The position numbers and the translations under genes were made by a program. Below are positions 35,780 to 43,907 of a stretch of DNA of 64,000 nt, in pieces. Position 1 is the stretch's first letter, and every line of letters starts with the position of its first letter. The stretch comes from Nocardiopsis sp. FIRDI 009 (lineage in GTDB: Bacteria > Actinomycetota > Actinomycetes > Streptosporangiales > Streptosporangiaceae): assembly GCF_003386285.1 (NCBI RefSeq), contig NZ_QPNC01000021.1, positions 106,810 to 170,809 on the forward strand, given 5' to 3'. Under the pieces are notes generated by a model. The model saw only the letters and a list, made by a program, of their open reading frames with translations, had not been told where the DNA came from and did not search any database.

Positions 35780-36373
35780 ATGAGGAAATCACGTGCCGTG
35801 TCCACCGACTGGCGGCTGGAGATCGAGCGGAGCGGATACTACCCCGCGCTGGTGATCGACGCCGTCGCCACGGCCCTGGGGGATGAGGACGCCGAGGCCT
35901 TCATCGTCCACCACGAGGCGACCTTCGACCCGGCCATGGAGATGCGTCGGCACATCACGGTGATGCTGCTGACCGCGACCCGACTCGTGGTGTGTCACAC
36001 CGACGAGCACCCGCCCACCGAGCCGGGCGGCCCCTCGCACGCGTCGACCACCACCGACAGCATCCAGATCGGCAACGTCCAGTCGGTGGCGCTCACCCGG
36101 GTGGTCCCCAACCCCGCCCAGTACACGCCCGGCAGCCTGCCGAGCGAGCTGGTGTTGAGCGTCAACCTGTCCGTGAACTGGGGAACCACCGCGCACATCG
36201 ACCTCGAACCGGCCTCCTGCGCGGACGAGACCTGCGAACTCGACCACGGGTACACCGGGGCGATCACGGCCGAGCCGCTCACCCTGCGCGTGAGCGAGGC
36301 CGCCGACGGGGCCGCCGCGGTCGCGGCGATGATGAACTTCGCCGACGCCCTCTCCGCGGTGACGGCGCGGTAA
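35780..36373 (+). CDS. DUF5998 family protein
   Basis: The 197-aa protein starts at ATG 35780 (MRKSRAVSTDWRLEIERSGYYPALV). It has the features of the actinobacterial DUF5998 family: an N-terminal helix with SGYYPALV, a beta core with VHHEATFD and RRHITVMLLTATRLVVCHTDEH, then VVPNPAQYTPGSLP and CADETCELDHGYTG. The conserved Cys/Asp/His cluster (CADETCELDHG) may bind metal. Function is unknown. It lies 68 bp after the PatA-like gene on the same strand, an arrangement I recall in streptomycetes. Confidence 0.82.
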   Translation: MRKSRAVSTDWRLEIERSGYYPALVIDAVATALGDEDAEAFIVHHEATFDPAMEMRRHITVMLLTATRLVVCHTDEHPPTEPGGPSHASTTTDSIQIGNVQSVALTRVVPNPAQYTPGSLPSELVLSVNLSVNWGTTAHIDLEPASCADETCELDHGYTGAITAEPLTLRVSEAADGAAAVAAMMNFADALSAVTAR

Positions 36374-36661
36374 CCGGGCCCGGGGGAAGAGTGCGCCGCG
36401 GGGCGTCCGTGGCGGGCGCCGGGCGGAGGGGCCCGCTTCTCCGCGTCCCGAGCCCCGGCCGGTCCCGGATGAACACGACCGTGACAGGGACTTAACGAAC
36501 ACGGTGCCGTGAGGCGTGGTGCCTTAACAATCCGGCCGTCTAAGGTTGAACCGGATTCGTGCATACCGCCACAAGCGAGACGTGCCAAGGCCATGAGCCG
36601 CGCACGTGCGCGCCGTGTTCTCCCGGACCCGCGCGCCCACACGGAGAAAGGTCAGTCTGCG

Positions 36662-37483
36662 ATGACGCAGCACCCGTCCTCGGCGTCCCCGGCCGACGCC
36701 CCCCTGGTACGCCTGACCGTCGACCGCGCCATCGCCACGGTCACCCTCGACTCCCCCCGCAATCGCAACGCGCTGTCCGCCCGGTTGCGCTCGGAACTGT
36801 CCAAGGCCCTGTCCGACGCGATGGCCGACGACGAGGTGCGCGGCATCGTGCTCACGGGGACCGGCCCGGTCTTCTGCGCCGGGGCTGACCTGAAGGAGGC
36901 CGGAGCGGCGCTGCGGGGAGAACCGGTCGAGCCCGCACCGGAGCTCCCGGCCATCTTCGAGCAGATCATGGGCGCCCCCAAGCCCGTCATCGCGGTGCTC
37001 AACGGCGCCGCCCGCGCGGGTGGGATCGGGCTGGTGGCCTCCGCCGACATCGCCCTGGCGCCCAAGAGCGCGACGTTCGCCTTCACGGAGGTGCGCATCG
37101 GTGTGGTACCGGCGATCATCTCCGTTCCGGTGTCCGCGCGGATGCACTCACGTCAGCTCAGCCGCTACTTCCTCACCGGTGAGCTGTTCGACGCCTCGGC
37201 CGCGGCCAAGGCCGGACTGATCACCCAGGCGGTCCCGGACCGGGAGATGACGCACGCCGTGGACGCGGTCCTCCAGGGGCTGCGCGGGTCGGCCCCGCGC
37301 GCGCTGTCGCGCACCAAGCAGCTCCTCGACGAACTCGGCTCCGGCGCCCTGGCAGCCGCCGATCGGCGCACCGAGGCGTTCGCCCGGATGGGGGAGCTGT
37401 CCGCCGAGTTCTTCGCCGGGGAGGACGCCGCGGAGGGTCGCGCGGCCTTCTTCGAGAAGCGTCCTCCCCGCTGGACCCAGTAG
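36662..37483 (+). CDS. Enoyl-CoA hydratase/isomerase family protein
   Basis: The 273-aa crotonase-fold protein begins at ATG 36662, 19 bases past GGAGAAAGG. The oxyanion-hole motif VFCAGADLKEAG is at about residue 73, and NGAARAGGIGLVASADIALA at about 115. The catalytic Glu in FTEVRIGVVP is present, but the other Glu of true hydratases is replaced (GGIGL in place of GGGxEL). This pattern fits methylglutaconyl-type or other crotonase members rather than a confirmed enoyl-CoA hydratase. No fatty-acid genes are adjacent. Confidence 0.82.
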   Translation: MTQHPSSASPADAPLVRLTVDRAIATVTLDSPRNRNALSARLRSELSKALSDAMADDEVRGIVLTGTGPVFCAGADLKEAGAALRGEPVEPAPELPAIFEQIMGAPKPVIAVLNGAARAGGIGLVASADIALAPKSATFAFTEVRIGVVPAIISVPVSARMHSRQLSRYFLTGELFDASAAAKAGLITQAVPDREMTHAVDAVLQGLRGSAPRALSRTKQLLDELGSGALAAADRRTEAFARMGELSAEFFAGEDAAEGRAAFFEKRPPRWTQ

Positions 37484-37612
37484 CCGACCGGACGGTTCCG
37501 CGGCCCGCCGTCCCCGCACCCGACCGTGGTCGGAGGTCGGATGCTTCGGTGACCGAGGTGTCCGACCTCGGCCTGGGTGCGCCGCCGTCGGCGGACAGTC
37601 CACAATGGAGGG

Positions 37613-38266
37613 GTGAGCTACTCCGGAGATACCAGGGTCGGCGGCCCCGCCGACCTGCGCCAACTACCGCACCTGACGATCGCCAAACTCGCCGTCGGCC
37701 CCATGGACAACAACGTCTACCTGCTGCGTTGTCGGGCCACGGGGGAGGGCGTCCTGATCGACGCCGCCGACGAGGCGGACCGCATCCTCGACCTCATCGG
37801 TGAGCGGGGTCTGGCCCGCGTGATCACCACCCACCGCCACCAGGACCACTGGAGGGCCCTCGCCGAGGTCGTCGGCCAGACCGGCGCCCGCACCGTCGCC
37901 CACCCCGCCGACGGGGACGAGCTTCCGGTGTCCGTGGACGAGCCCGTCGAACACGGCGCACGGGTACCCGTCGGCGAGTGCTTCCTGACCGTGATCCACC
38001 TGCGCGGGCACACACCCGGGTCGATCGCGCTGCGCTACGACGACCCGGAGGGGCACACCCACCTGTTCACCGGTGACTCCCTGTTCCCGGGCGGGGTCGG
38101 CCGCACACTGCGCGACGAGGACTTCCGTTCCCTGTTCGCCGACGTGAACGAGCGCCTGTTCGACGAACTGGACGACGACACCTGGGTCTACCCGGGGCAC
38201 GGGCGTGACACCACGCTGGGGGCCGAACGGCCGAAGCTCCCGGAGTGGCGCGAGCGCGGCTGGTAG
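37613..38266 (+). CDS. MBL-fold metallohydrolase (glyoxalase II-like)
   Basis: The start is GTG 37613. The 217-aa product has the metallo-beta-lactamase metal motif THRHQDHW (about 76), HLRGHTPGS (about 126), the Asp in FTGDSLFPGGVG, and YPGHGRDT. This set resembles hydroxyacylglutathione hydrolase (glyoxalase II) and persulfide dioxygenase-like enzymes. The substrate cannot be decided. It converges with the CHAT gene, leaving only 16 bp between stops. Confidence 0.87.
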   Translation: MSYSGDTRVGGPADLRQLPHLTIAKLAVGPMDNNVYLLRCRATGEGVLIDAADEADRILDLIGERGLARVITTHRHQDHWRALAEVVGQTGARTVAHPADGDELPVSVDEPVEHGARVPVGECFLTVIHLRGHTPGSIALRYDDPEGHTHLFTGDSLFPGGVGRTLRDEDFRSLFADVNERLFDELDDDTWVYPGHGRDTTLGAERPKLPEWRERGW

Positions 38267-38282
38267 CCCGCCGGGCGTCCGA

Positions 38283-40373
38283 TCAGGCGCCGAAGCAGCA
38301 GAACCCGGCCGGTCCGAGGTGGACAGCCACCGCCTCGGACGCCGGGACCCCCACCGCCAGCGCGCGGTGGAAGCGCACCATGGCCTCCTCGGTCTCGGCG
38401 TCCCGGACGGGGACCGGACTGGCCACCACCGTGCGTACGCCACGGGCGTGCAGGGCGCCGACGAAACCCGACGGGGTCCCCGTCACACCGCCGAAACCGC
38501 GTCCGTTCCAGCAGGTCGAGAGGGTCACCAGGGCGGGTGCGGCGGTGAGCCCGGTCAGGTCGCGGGCGAGCAGGGGGCCGTCCGCCAGGTCGACCGAGGC
38601 GAGCAGGGGCACGCGGTCGGGGACGTGGCCGTGCCCGGCCAGGTGGACGACGTCGGCGTTCGCGAACCCTGTGAGGACCTCGGCCAACCGGGCTCCCCTC
38701 CCGGCGAGGACGCGCGCCCCCGGATACACGCGGGCCAGCGCGGTCACCTCCCGCCGGGCGCCGTCGGGCGCGGGAGCCGCCACCAGCAGGACACGTTCCG
38801 CCGTCGGGCGTGTCCGGCCGGTGCGCTCCACCCAGAACCGGGCGGTGGGCACGAGGTCGACCGGTCGCCCGCACAGGGCGGGCAGCATCCCCCACGGCGG
38901 ATCGCCCAGGCGGGGATCGACGGCCATGACCAACGGACGGTCCCCGACCAGGGGGAGGACCGGGGCCAGGAGCAGCCGTGAGACCTCCGCCGCGGCGTCG
39001 CGGGCCGCCGCCGCGCGGACACGGCACGGGGGCGTCGGAAGCGCGTGCGTGAACCGCGCCAGGGCACGGACGGCGGGGGAGAGCGGACCCAGGGGGCGCG
39101 CGTGGACCCGCCCGGCCACGGCGACCAGGGCGACGGCGTCGTGCCCGGCCCAGGTGAGATGGACGAACGCCCGCTCGTCCCCCAACCGGTCCAACAGTTC
39201 GGCGGTGACCGGCGCGGGCACGGGGGGCGCGGTGCGCGCCCCGGCGGACGTGCGGCACACGCGCCACCGGGCCGCCTCCCACGACCGCGCGCGCTGGTCG
39301 GCCCGCGGGCCCCGGCCCCGTGCCAGGGCGGCACGGTACCGCCCGGCCAGACCGGCCAGGGCGGGGACGGCGGGCTCGTGCGGTCCCGGGACGTGTACCG
39401 CCGCCCAGGCGCGGGTCAGCTCCGCCCACTCCAGGGCGGTCGCGGCCGTTCCGGTGAGGAGCGCGGCCTCCAGACCGGCGCGGACGACGTGGGGGTCGTG
39501 GGCGGCGGCTCCCAGCCACGGGCCGGGGGCGGGTGCGGCGCCCCGGGCCAGGACGTCCAGGGCCCGCTGGGGGGCGGACCGCACGCGGTGCGTCGCGGCC
39601 GGGGCGGCGAGGGGGATCCGGACCCGCAGGGCGTTCCTGGCCCGGCCGACCGGGTTCGATCCCGGTGAGGCGCCCGTGGGCGCGTGCGGGCCCGTCCGCG
39701 TGGGCGGGGCGGGGGCGAGGGCGATGCGTTCGAGGCGGGACGCCAGCCGGTACCACAGGGACCCCGGACCGAACGTGCCCCGCACCCTCCGGGTGAGTTC
39801 GCCCGCGCGCTGGCGGTCCCCCTCCAGGAACCGCAGCTTGGCCTCCACGAGCAGGGCGGTGGCGGAGGCCGAGCCGTCCTCGACGCACGGCCCCTCGTCG
39901 AGTGTGGCCGCGGCCTCCGCCACCAGCCCCTCCGACAGCAGGGCCTCGGCCAGATCCACGTGCAGTGCCTCGCGTCGCGCGGTCGGCAGCCGGGGGAGGA
40001 GGGCCAGGAAGGTGTCGATGGCCGTGACCGTGTCGCCCCGGTACAGGGCGAGGCACCCCTGGTTGTGTCGCACGACCATGCCCAGGAGCGGGAGGCCGCG
40101 TTCGCGGGTGAGGGTGTGCGCCTCGGCGAGGTGGTCCTCGGCCTGGTCGAAACGGCCGCACATGGTCTGGGCCAGCCCCAGGTTGACCAGGACCCCCGGC
40201 AGCACCGGCGCGTCCTCGGCGAGGGGGTGGCCGCGCAGCCGGCGGTGGGTGTCGGCGAGGAGGTCGGCGGTGGTCTCGAACCGGCCGCTGCGCGCCAGCC
40301 GTACCCCGCGCCTGACCCGGGCCAGGAGATGCCGCCCGGAGGGTGGGTCGGGCCGGTGGGTGGTGGAGGTCAC
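38283..40373 (-). CDS. TPR-CHAT (caspase-like peptidase) protein
   Basis: The product is 696 aa from GTG 40373 (MTSTTHRPDPP), with AAAGGCGG upstream. The N-terminal 240 residues are helical TPR-like repeats (NQGCLALYRGDTVTAIDT, EALLSEGLVAEAAATLDEG). Residues 430-696 form a CHAT domain with VVHLAGHGHV (catalytic His, about 581) and LVTLSTCWNGRGF (catalytic Cys, about 621). CHAT domains are caspase-like cysteine proteases related to separase and to Craspase TPR-CHAT. It follows a sigma factor/140-aa protein pair on the same strand. The substrate is unknown; the small neighbour is the natural candidate. Confidence 0.87.
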   Translation of the reverse strand: MTSTTHRPDPPSGRHLLARVRRGVRLARSGRFETTADLLADTHRRLRGHPLAEDAPVLPGVLVNLGLAQTMCGRFDQAEDHLAEAHTLTRERGLPLLGMVVRHNQGCLALYRGDTVTAIDTFLALLPRLPTARREALHVDLAEALLSEGLVAEAAATLDEGPCVEDGSASATALLVEAKLRFLEGDRQRAGELTRRVRGTFGPGSLWYRLASRLERIALAPAPPTRTGPHAPTGASPGSNPVGRARNALRVRIPLAAPAATHRVRSAPQRALDVLARGAAPAPGPWLGAAAHDPHVVRAGLEAALLTGTAATALEWAELTRAWAAVHVPGPHEPAVPALAGLAGRYRAALARGRGPRADQRARSWEAARWRVCRTSAGARTAPPVPAPVTAELLDRLGDERAFVHLTWAGHDAVALVAVAGRVHARPLGPLSPAVRALARFTHALPTPPCRVRAAAARDAAAEVSRLLLAPVLPLVGDRPLVMAVDPRLGDPPWGMLPALCGRPVDLVPTARFWVERTGRTRPTAERVLLVAAPAPDGARREVTALARVYPGARVLAGRGARLAEVLTGFANADVVHLAGHGHVPDRVPLLASVDLADGPLLARDLTGLTAAPALVTLSTCWNGRGFGGVTGTPSGFVGALHARGVRTVVASPVPVRDAETEEAMVRFHRALAVGVPASEAVAVHLGPAGFCCFGA

Positions 40374-40531
40374 GTGCGCGCCGCCTTTCGCGAGGGGGTG
40401 TCTCGGGCCCGGGAACCGCTCGGATCCACTGATAGCAGCGGGCGGAGGCGCGGGGGAGCCCCCGCGGGCAACCTGTGGACGAGGGTCGAGGACGAACACG
40501 GACGAAAGCGGTGAAGGCGGGTGCGCCGCGC

Positions 40532-40556
40532 CGGGTTCGTGTGTGTTCCGAACCCG
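40532..40556. terminator. Hairpin between the 140-aa gene and the CHAT gene
   Basis: CGGGTTCG (40532-40539) pairs with CGAACCCG (40549-40556) around a 9-nt loop, in the 263-bp gap. It may attenuate or end transcription of the sigma factor pair before the CHAT gene. Confidence 0.45.
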
Positions 40557-40636
40557 CATTCGGAGTGTCCCGTTCTGTGGCGTCCGGTGCGTGGCCGGTT
40601 CCGCCGGGCCCCGGTGCACGCACCGCCCGGTCGCGC

Positions 40637-41059
40637 TCAGACGGTGAACCAGCCCGTGACGAGCGGCGGGCGGCCGGTCCGGTGCAGGGCGAGACTGAGC
40701 GGTCCGCGCCGGAGCCCGGACACGGAGAAGCGCCCGTCGGCGCCGACGCGGAGGCGGTCGGCGGAGGCCGGATACCGGACCTCCACGGTGGCGGACGCGA
40801 AGTCCCCGGTGACCAGGCCGGACAGGGAGCGGTGCGGGCCGTGGACGCGGATCCGCAGGTCCAGGGCGAGGCCGTCGTGGTCGAACCGCAGTGTGCTCAG
40901 CAGGACGCCGTCGGTGCCGCGCGCGTCCTCGGGGGCCGGAGGGGTCTGGAGGGTGAGCTCGGCGAGGTCGGCGGTGTCGTCGCGGCGGTCGAAGGCGGCC
41001 AGGGCCGCCTCCCGGCCGGCCGTGGCCCACGCGGGGAGGCCGTCGGTGCGTTTCCTCAA
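40637..41059 (-). CDS. 140-aa protein coupled to the sigma factor; unknown function
   Basis: A TTG at 41059 overlaps the sigma factor stop (TTGA), giving a 140-aa product (MRKRTDGLPAWATAGREAAL). The N-terminal third is a helix (REAALAAFDRRDDTADLAEL). The rest is a beta-sandwich-like domain (VLLSTLRFDHDGLALDLRIRVHG, LRVGADGRFSVSGLRRGPLSL), similar to the regulatory-like domains found next to ECF sigma factors. Translational coupling suggests it acts on the sigma factor, for example as an anti-sigma or carrier. No membrane segment is present. The TTG start is inferred from the overlap and the lack of alternatives. Confidence 0.68.
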   Translation of the reverse strand: MRKRTDGLPAWATAGREAALAAFDRRDDTADLAELTLQTPPAPEDARGTDGVLLSTLRFDHDGLALDLRIRVHGPHRSLSGLVTGDFASATVEVRYPASADRLRVGADGRFSVSGLRRGPLSLALHRTGRPPLVTGWFTV

Positions 41060-41721
41060 TGCGGGTCCTCCAGGATGCGGCGGAGTCGGCGCCTGACGCG
41101 GCGGCGCTGGTTCGCGTCGACGCGGGAGCCGCCGGGGGTGTTCGGATCGTGCGGGGTGTCGTCGAGGAGGCTCAGGGCCACGATCCGGTCCCGCGGGGGC
41201 AGGTGGCGGATCGCCCTGTGCAGTTCGTCGTGCCGCTCCCGCTCCAGGTACTGGGATTCGAGGTCGGGGCAGTCGGGGAACGGCAGGCGGGTGAGGACGT
41301 CCGGGGCGACCGGGCTCTGCCGTGCGCCGTGGCGGCGCTGGCGGGCGCACGCGTCGTTGGTGACGCGGCGCAGCCAGGCACGGAGCCGGTCGGGGGAGCG
41401 GAGCCGGGGCAGGTGCTGGTTGAGGGTGAGCCACACGGTCTGGACCGCGTCCTCGCGGTCGGGGGCGGACAGGCGGTAGGAGCGCGCGATCGCGTTCACG
41501 AGGGGGAGGTGGCGGTCGACGATGCCCTCCCACGCCCGGGGGTCGCCGTCCCGCGCGCCTCGGACGAGGTCGGCGTCGGTGGGTTCGGGATCGGCGGGTT
41601 CGGAGGACGCGGGGTCGGTGGGCTCCGGGGCGGAAGTGGCCGGAACCGGCAAGGCGGAAGGGGTTTCGTTCCCGGTGCCGGTCCACAGTACCGTTCCCCG
41701 AGAGGCGGAAGGGCTGCTCAT
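41056..41721 (-). CDS. ECF-like sigma-70 factor
   Basis: The 221-aa product starts at ATG 41721 (an upstream GTG at 41757 is possible). Residues 50-130 form region 2 (DADLVRGARDGDPRAWEGIVDRH, DREDAVQTVWLTL, RAWLRRVTNDACARQRR). Residues 155-221 form a region 4-like helix-turn-helix that is short and Arg-rich (ANQRRRVRRRLRRIL). The first 45 residues are a Pro/Glu-rich extension. It is coupled to a 140-aa gene and lies upstream of a TPR-CHAT gene, making a likely three-gene regulatory unit. Its target promoter is unknown. Confidence 0.85.
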   Translation of the reverse strand: MSSPSASRGTVLWTGTGNETPSALPVPATSAPEPTDPASSEPADPEPTDADLVRGARDGDPRAWEGIVDRHLPLVNAIARSYRLSAPDREDAVQTVWLTLNQHLPRLRSPDRLRAWLRRVTNDACARQRRHGARQSPVAPDVLTRLPFPDCPDLESQYLERERHDELHRAIRHLPPRDRIVALSLLDDTPHDPNTPGGSRVDANQRRRVRRRLRRILEDPH

Positions 41722-41964
41722 GCCCTCGTACGGCTGGTCTGGCACACCTGCCCCCACTATGATCAGACTCCCTGTCCGCTCCGGGTGTCACGCTAGTCTC
41801 CGGGCGCACCGGGCGCGGTGGGAACGCCGCAAATGCCGGTGTTACCGCTGGTACCAAGAGAGCCCTTAGGGCACAATGGGGCGGAAGGTACTCAGGCGGG
41901 TCTGCAACCTTCTCGTGAATACGAGGGCGTCGGGGAAGCGCACTCGTTCGTATCAGGAGGTTCG

Positions 41965-42459
41965 GTGTCCGCACGTGGCGTCTTGTACGTCCACTCAGCG
42001 CCCGCGGCGCTGTGCCCACACGTCGAGTGGGCGGTCGCGGGCGTCGTCGGCGTGCCCGTGAAACTCGACTGGGTCGCGCAGCCGGCCGCCCCCGGCCACC
42101 ACCGCGCCGAGCTGAACTGGCAGGGCCGGCCGGGGACCGCGGGTGAGGTGGCCTCGGCGCTGAACTCGTGGCAGCGCCTGCGGTTCGAGGTGACCGAGGA
42201 GGGGTCGCCGGGGTGCGACGGCGTCCGCTACAGCTACACGCCGTCCTTGGGGATGTTCACCGCGATCACCAGCGCCGCGGGTGAGGTCCTCGTGCCGGAG
42301 GGCCGTCTGCGCGCCGCGATGACACGGTCCGCCGCGCGCGGCGCCGACCTGGCCACGGAGATCGAACACCTCATGGGGCGGGCCTGGGACGAGGAGCTGG
42401 AGCCGTTCCGGTACGCGGGGGACGGGGCCCCGGTACGCTGGCTCCACGCGGTGGGCTGA
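41965..42459 (+). CDS. DUF3145 family protein
   Basis: The start is GTG 41965 with an ideal AGGAGG. The 164-aa protein matches the actinobacterial DUF3145 family: ARGVLYVHSAPAALCPHVEWAVAGV, NWQGRPGTAGEVASALNSW, and a C-terminal GRAWDEELEPFRYAGDGAP. The family is nearly universal in high-GC Gram-positives but has no known role. The divergent gap with the ECF sigma gene carries the promoter region of both. Confidence 0.87.
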   Translation: MSARGVLYVHSAPAALCPHVEWAVAGVVGVPVKLDWVAQPAAPGHHRAELNWQGRPGTAGEVASALNSWQRLRFEVTEEGSPGCDGVRYSYTPSLGMFTAITSAAGEVLVPEGRLRAAMTRSAARGADLATEIEHLMGRAWDEELEPFRYAGDGAPVRWLHAVG

Positions 42460-42544
42460 GGCCGCGCGGGGGACGGGCCCCGCCGGTGTCCGGGGCCGCG
42501 GCGCGGCTCGGCGGTGCGGACGGGACCGCTTGGCGGGTGTCCGC

Positions 42545-43006
42545 TCAGCGCGGTCCGCCCTCGTCGGGCCAGACGGTGGCCGCGATCAGCACGGCCCCCC
42601 AGACGCCCAGCGGCACCAGCGGCCAGTACGGGACGAGTTCGCCCGCCATCAGGCTCACCACCGCCCACACGGCGGTGAGGACGCCCGCGACGCCCGCCCA
42701 CCACCGCCACTCCTCACCCCACTCACGTACCGGCACGGTCGCGGGCGGGTCCCCGCTGTCGGAGCGGCCCTCCCGACGCGGGCCCGACCCGGGGCGCGGT
42801 GGGGGGTCCTCGGGGCGCGGCAGGTCCGCGGTCAGCGACCACAGCTCCCCGACCAGCACCGAGGACAGGGCCAGACCCACCCGGCGGTCGTACTCCTCCA
42901 GGTCCAGGCGGCCCTCCACGAACGCCACGGTGAGGTGGTCGACCGTACGGTCGCGTTCGGCGTCCGAGGCGCGCATCTGGTGCAGCGGCAGCCGTCGGTC
43001 CTCCAC
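42545..43006 (-). CDS. DUF1707 (SHOCT-like) domain membrane protein
   Basis: The start is GTG 43006 (MEDRRLPLHQMRASDAERDR). The 153-aa product has the DUF1707 motif MRASDAERDRTVDHLTVAFV...EYDRRV, a Pro/Arg/Ser-rich linker, and two C-terminal membrane helices (WWAGVAGVLTAVWAVVSLM and PLGVWGAVLIAATVW). These proteins are common in streptomycetes and related genera, often near stress or envelope functions; their role is unknown. Confidence 0.82.
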   Translation of the reverse strand: MEDRRLPLHQMRASDAERDRTVDHLTVAFVEGRLDLEEYDRRVGLALSSVLVGELWSLTADLPRPEDPPPRPGSGPRREGRSDSGDPPATVPVREWGEEWRWWAGVAGVLTAVWAVVSLMAGELVPYWPLVPLGVWGAVLIAATVWPDEGGPR

Positions 43007-43121
43007 TTCCCACCCCCAGCAGGCGCAGTTGGTGACCTCACCATACGTGTCGTGTCGGGCACAGGGAAGGGAACTTCGGGGCCGGTTCACGGGCTCTCCC
43101 GGAAACCGATGTCCTCGCAGC

Positions 43122-43907
43122 TCAGGACGTTAACCAGCGGGCCACGGCGAGGCCCGTCACGGGGTCGGCGGCGCCCACCAGGCCCGTGTGCTCGTAGCTC
43201 CCCCGGTAGGCGAACCCGGATCCGTCCAGAAGGGTGACCCGGCCCCCCGTCTCCTCCAGTACGAGCGCGGGCGCGGCCACGTCCCAGTCGCGCACGGGCA
43301 CGTCCTTGACGAACAGGTGGGCCGACCTCTCGGCGATCCTGCACAGCTTCAGCGCGATGCTGCCGCTCTCCAGGTAGCCGCGGTACCCGAAGCGGTCGTA
43401 GACCCGCCGCGCGATCCCCCGGGGCTCGGGCGTGTTGTCGGTGAGCACACCCGTTCCGGGCGGCGCCTGACCGCCCGAGGCCAGGCGCCGCCCGTCCCGG
43501 TGGGCGCCCCGGCCCCGGACGGCCGTGTACAGCGTCGCGGTCTCCGGGGCGAACACGGCCGCCGCCTCGGGGCGGCCGTCGACCACCAGGGCGGCCTGGG
43601 TGACGTATCCCGGGAATCCGTGCGCGTAGCTGGCGGTCCCGTCGATGGGGTCGATCAACCAGTAGCGCGGCGGCCGTTCCCGGACCAGCGACGCCGGGTC
43701 CTCCTCGCTGACCACGGGGACGTCCCGGTCGACCGCCGACAACCGCTCGGACAGCGCGCGGTGCGCCATGACGTCCGCCCGTGCCTTGAACTGGCTCCCC
43801 TCCCAGGCGCCGCCGAGCGCGTCGGGGTCGGCGCGCCACGTCCTGAGCAGCGCGCCGACCTCCGTCACCGCCGCCGCGGCCGCCTCCGCCAGCGGGTGGC
43901 CGCTCAC
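43122..43907 (-). CDS. Inositol monophosphatase family protein
   Basis: The start is GTG 43907, overlapping the stop of the ATP-grasp gene (GTGA). The 261-aa protein has the family metal-binding motifs SEEDPASL, DPIDGTASYAHGF and a C-terminal DWDVAAPALVLEETGG. It dephosphorylates inositol monophosphate, histidinol phosphate or a sugar phosphate. The tight coupling to an ATP-grasp ligase suggests a shared pathway in which a phosphorylated intermediate is made and processed. Confidence 0.87.
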   Translation of the reverse strand: MSGHPLAEAAAAAVTEVGALLRTWRADPDALGGAWEGSQFKARADVMAHRALSERLSAVDRDVPVVSEEDPASLVRERPPRYWLIDPIDGTASYAHGFPGYVTQAALVVDGRPEAAAVFAPETATLYTAVRGRGAHRDGRRLASGGQAPPGTGVLTDNTPEPRGIARRVYDRFGYRGYLESGSIALKLCRIAERSAHLFVKDVPVRDWDVAAPALVLEETGGRVTLLDGSGFAYRGSYEHTGLVGAADPVTGLAVARWLTS

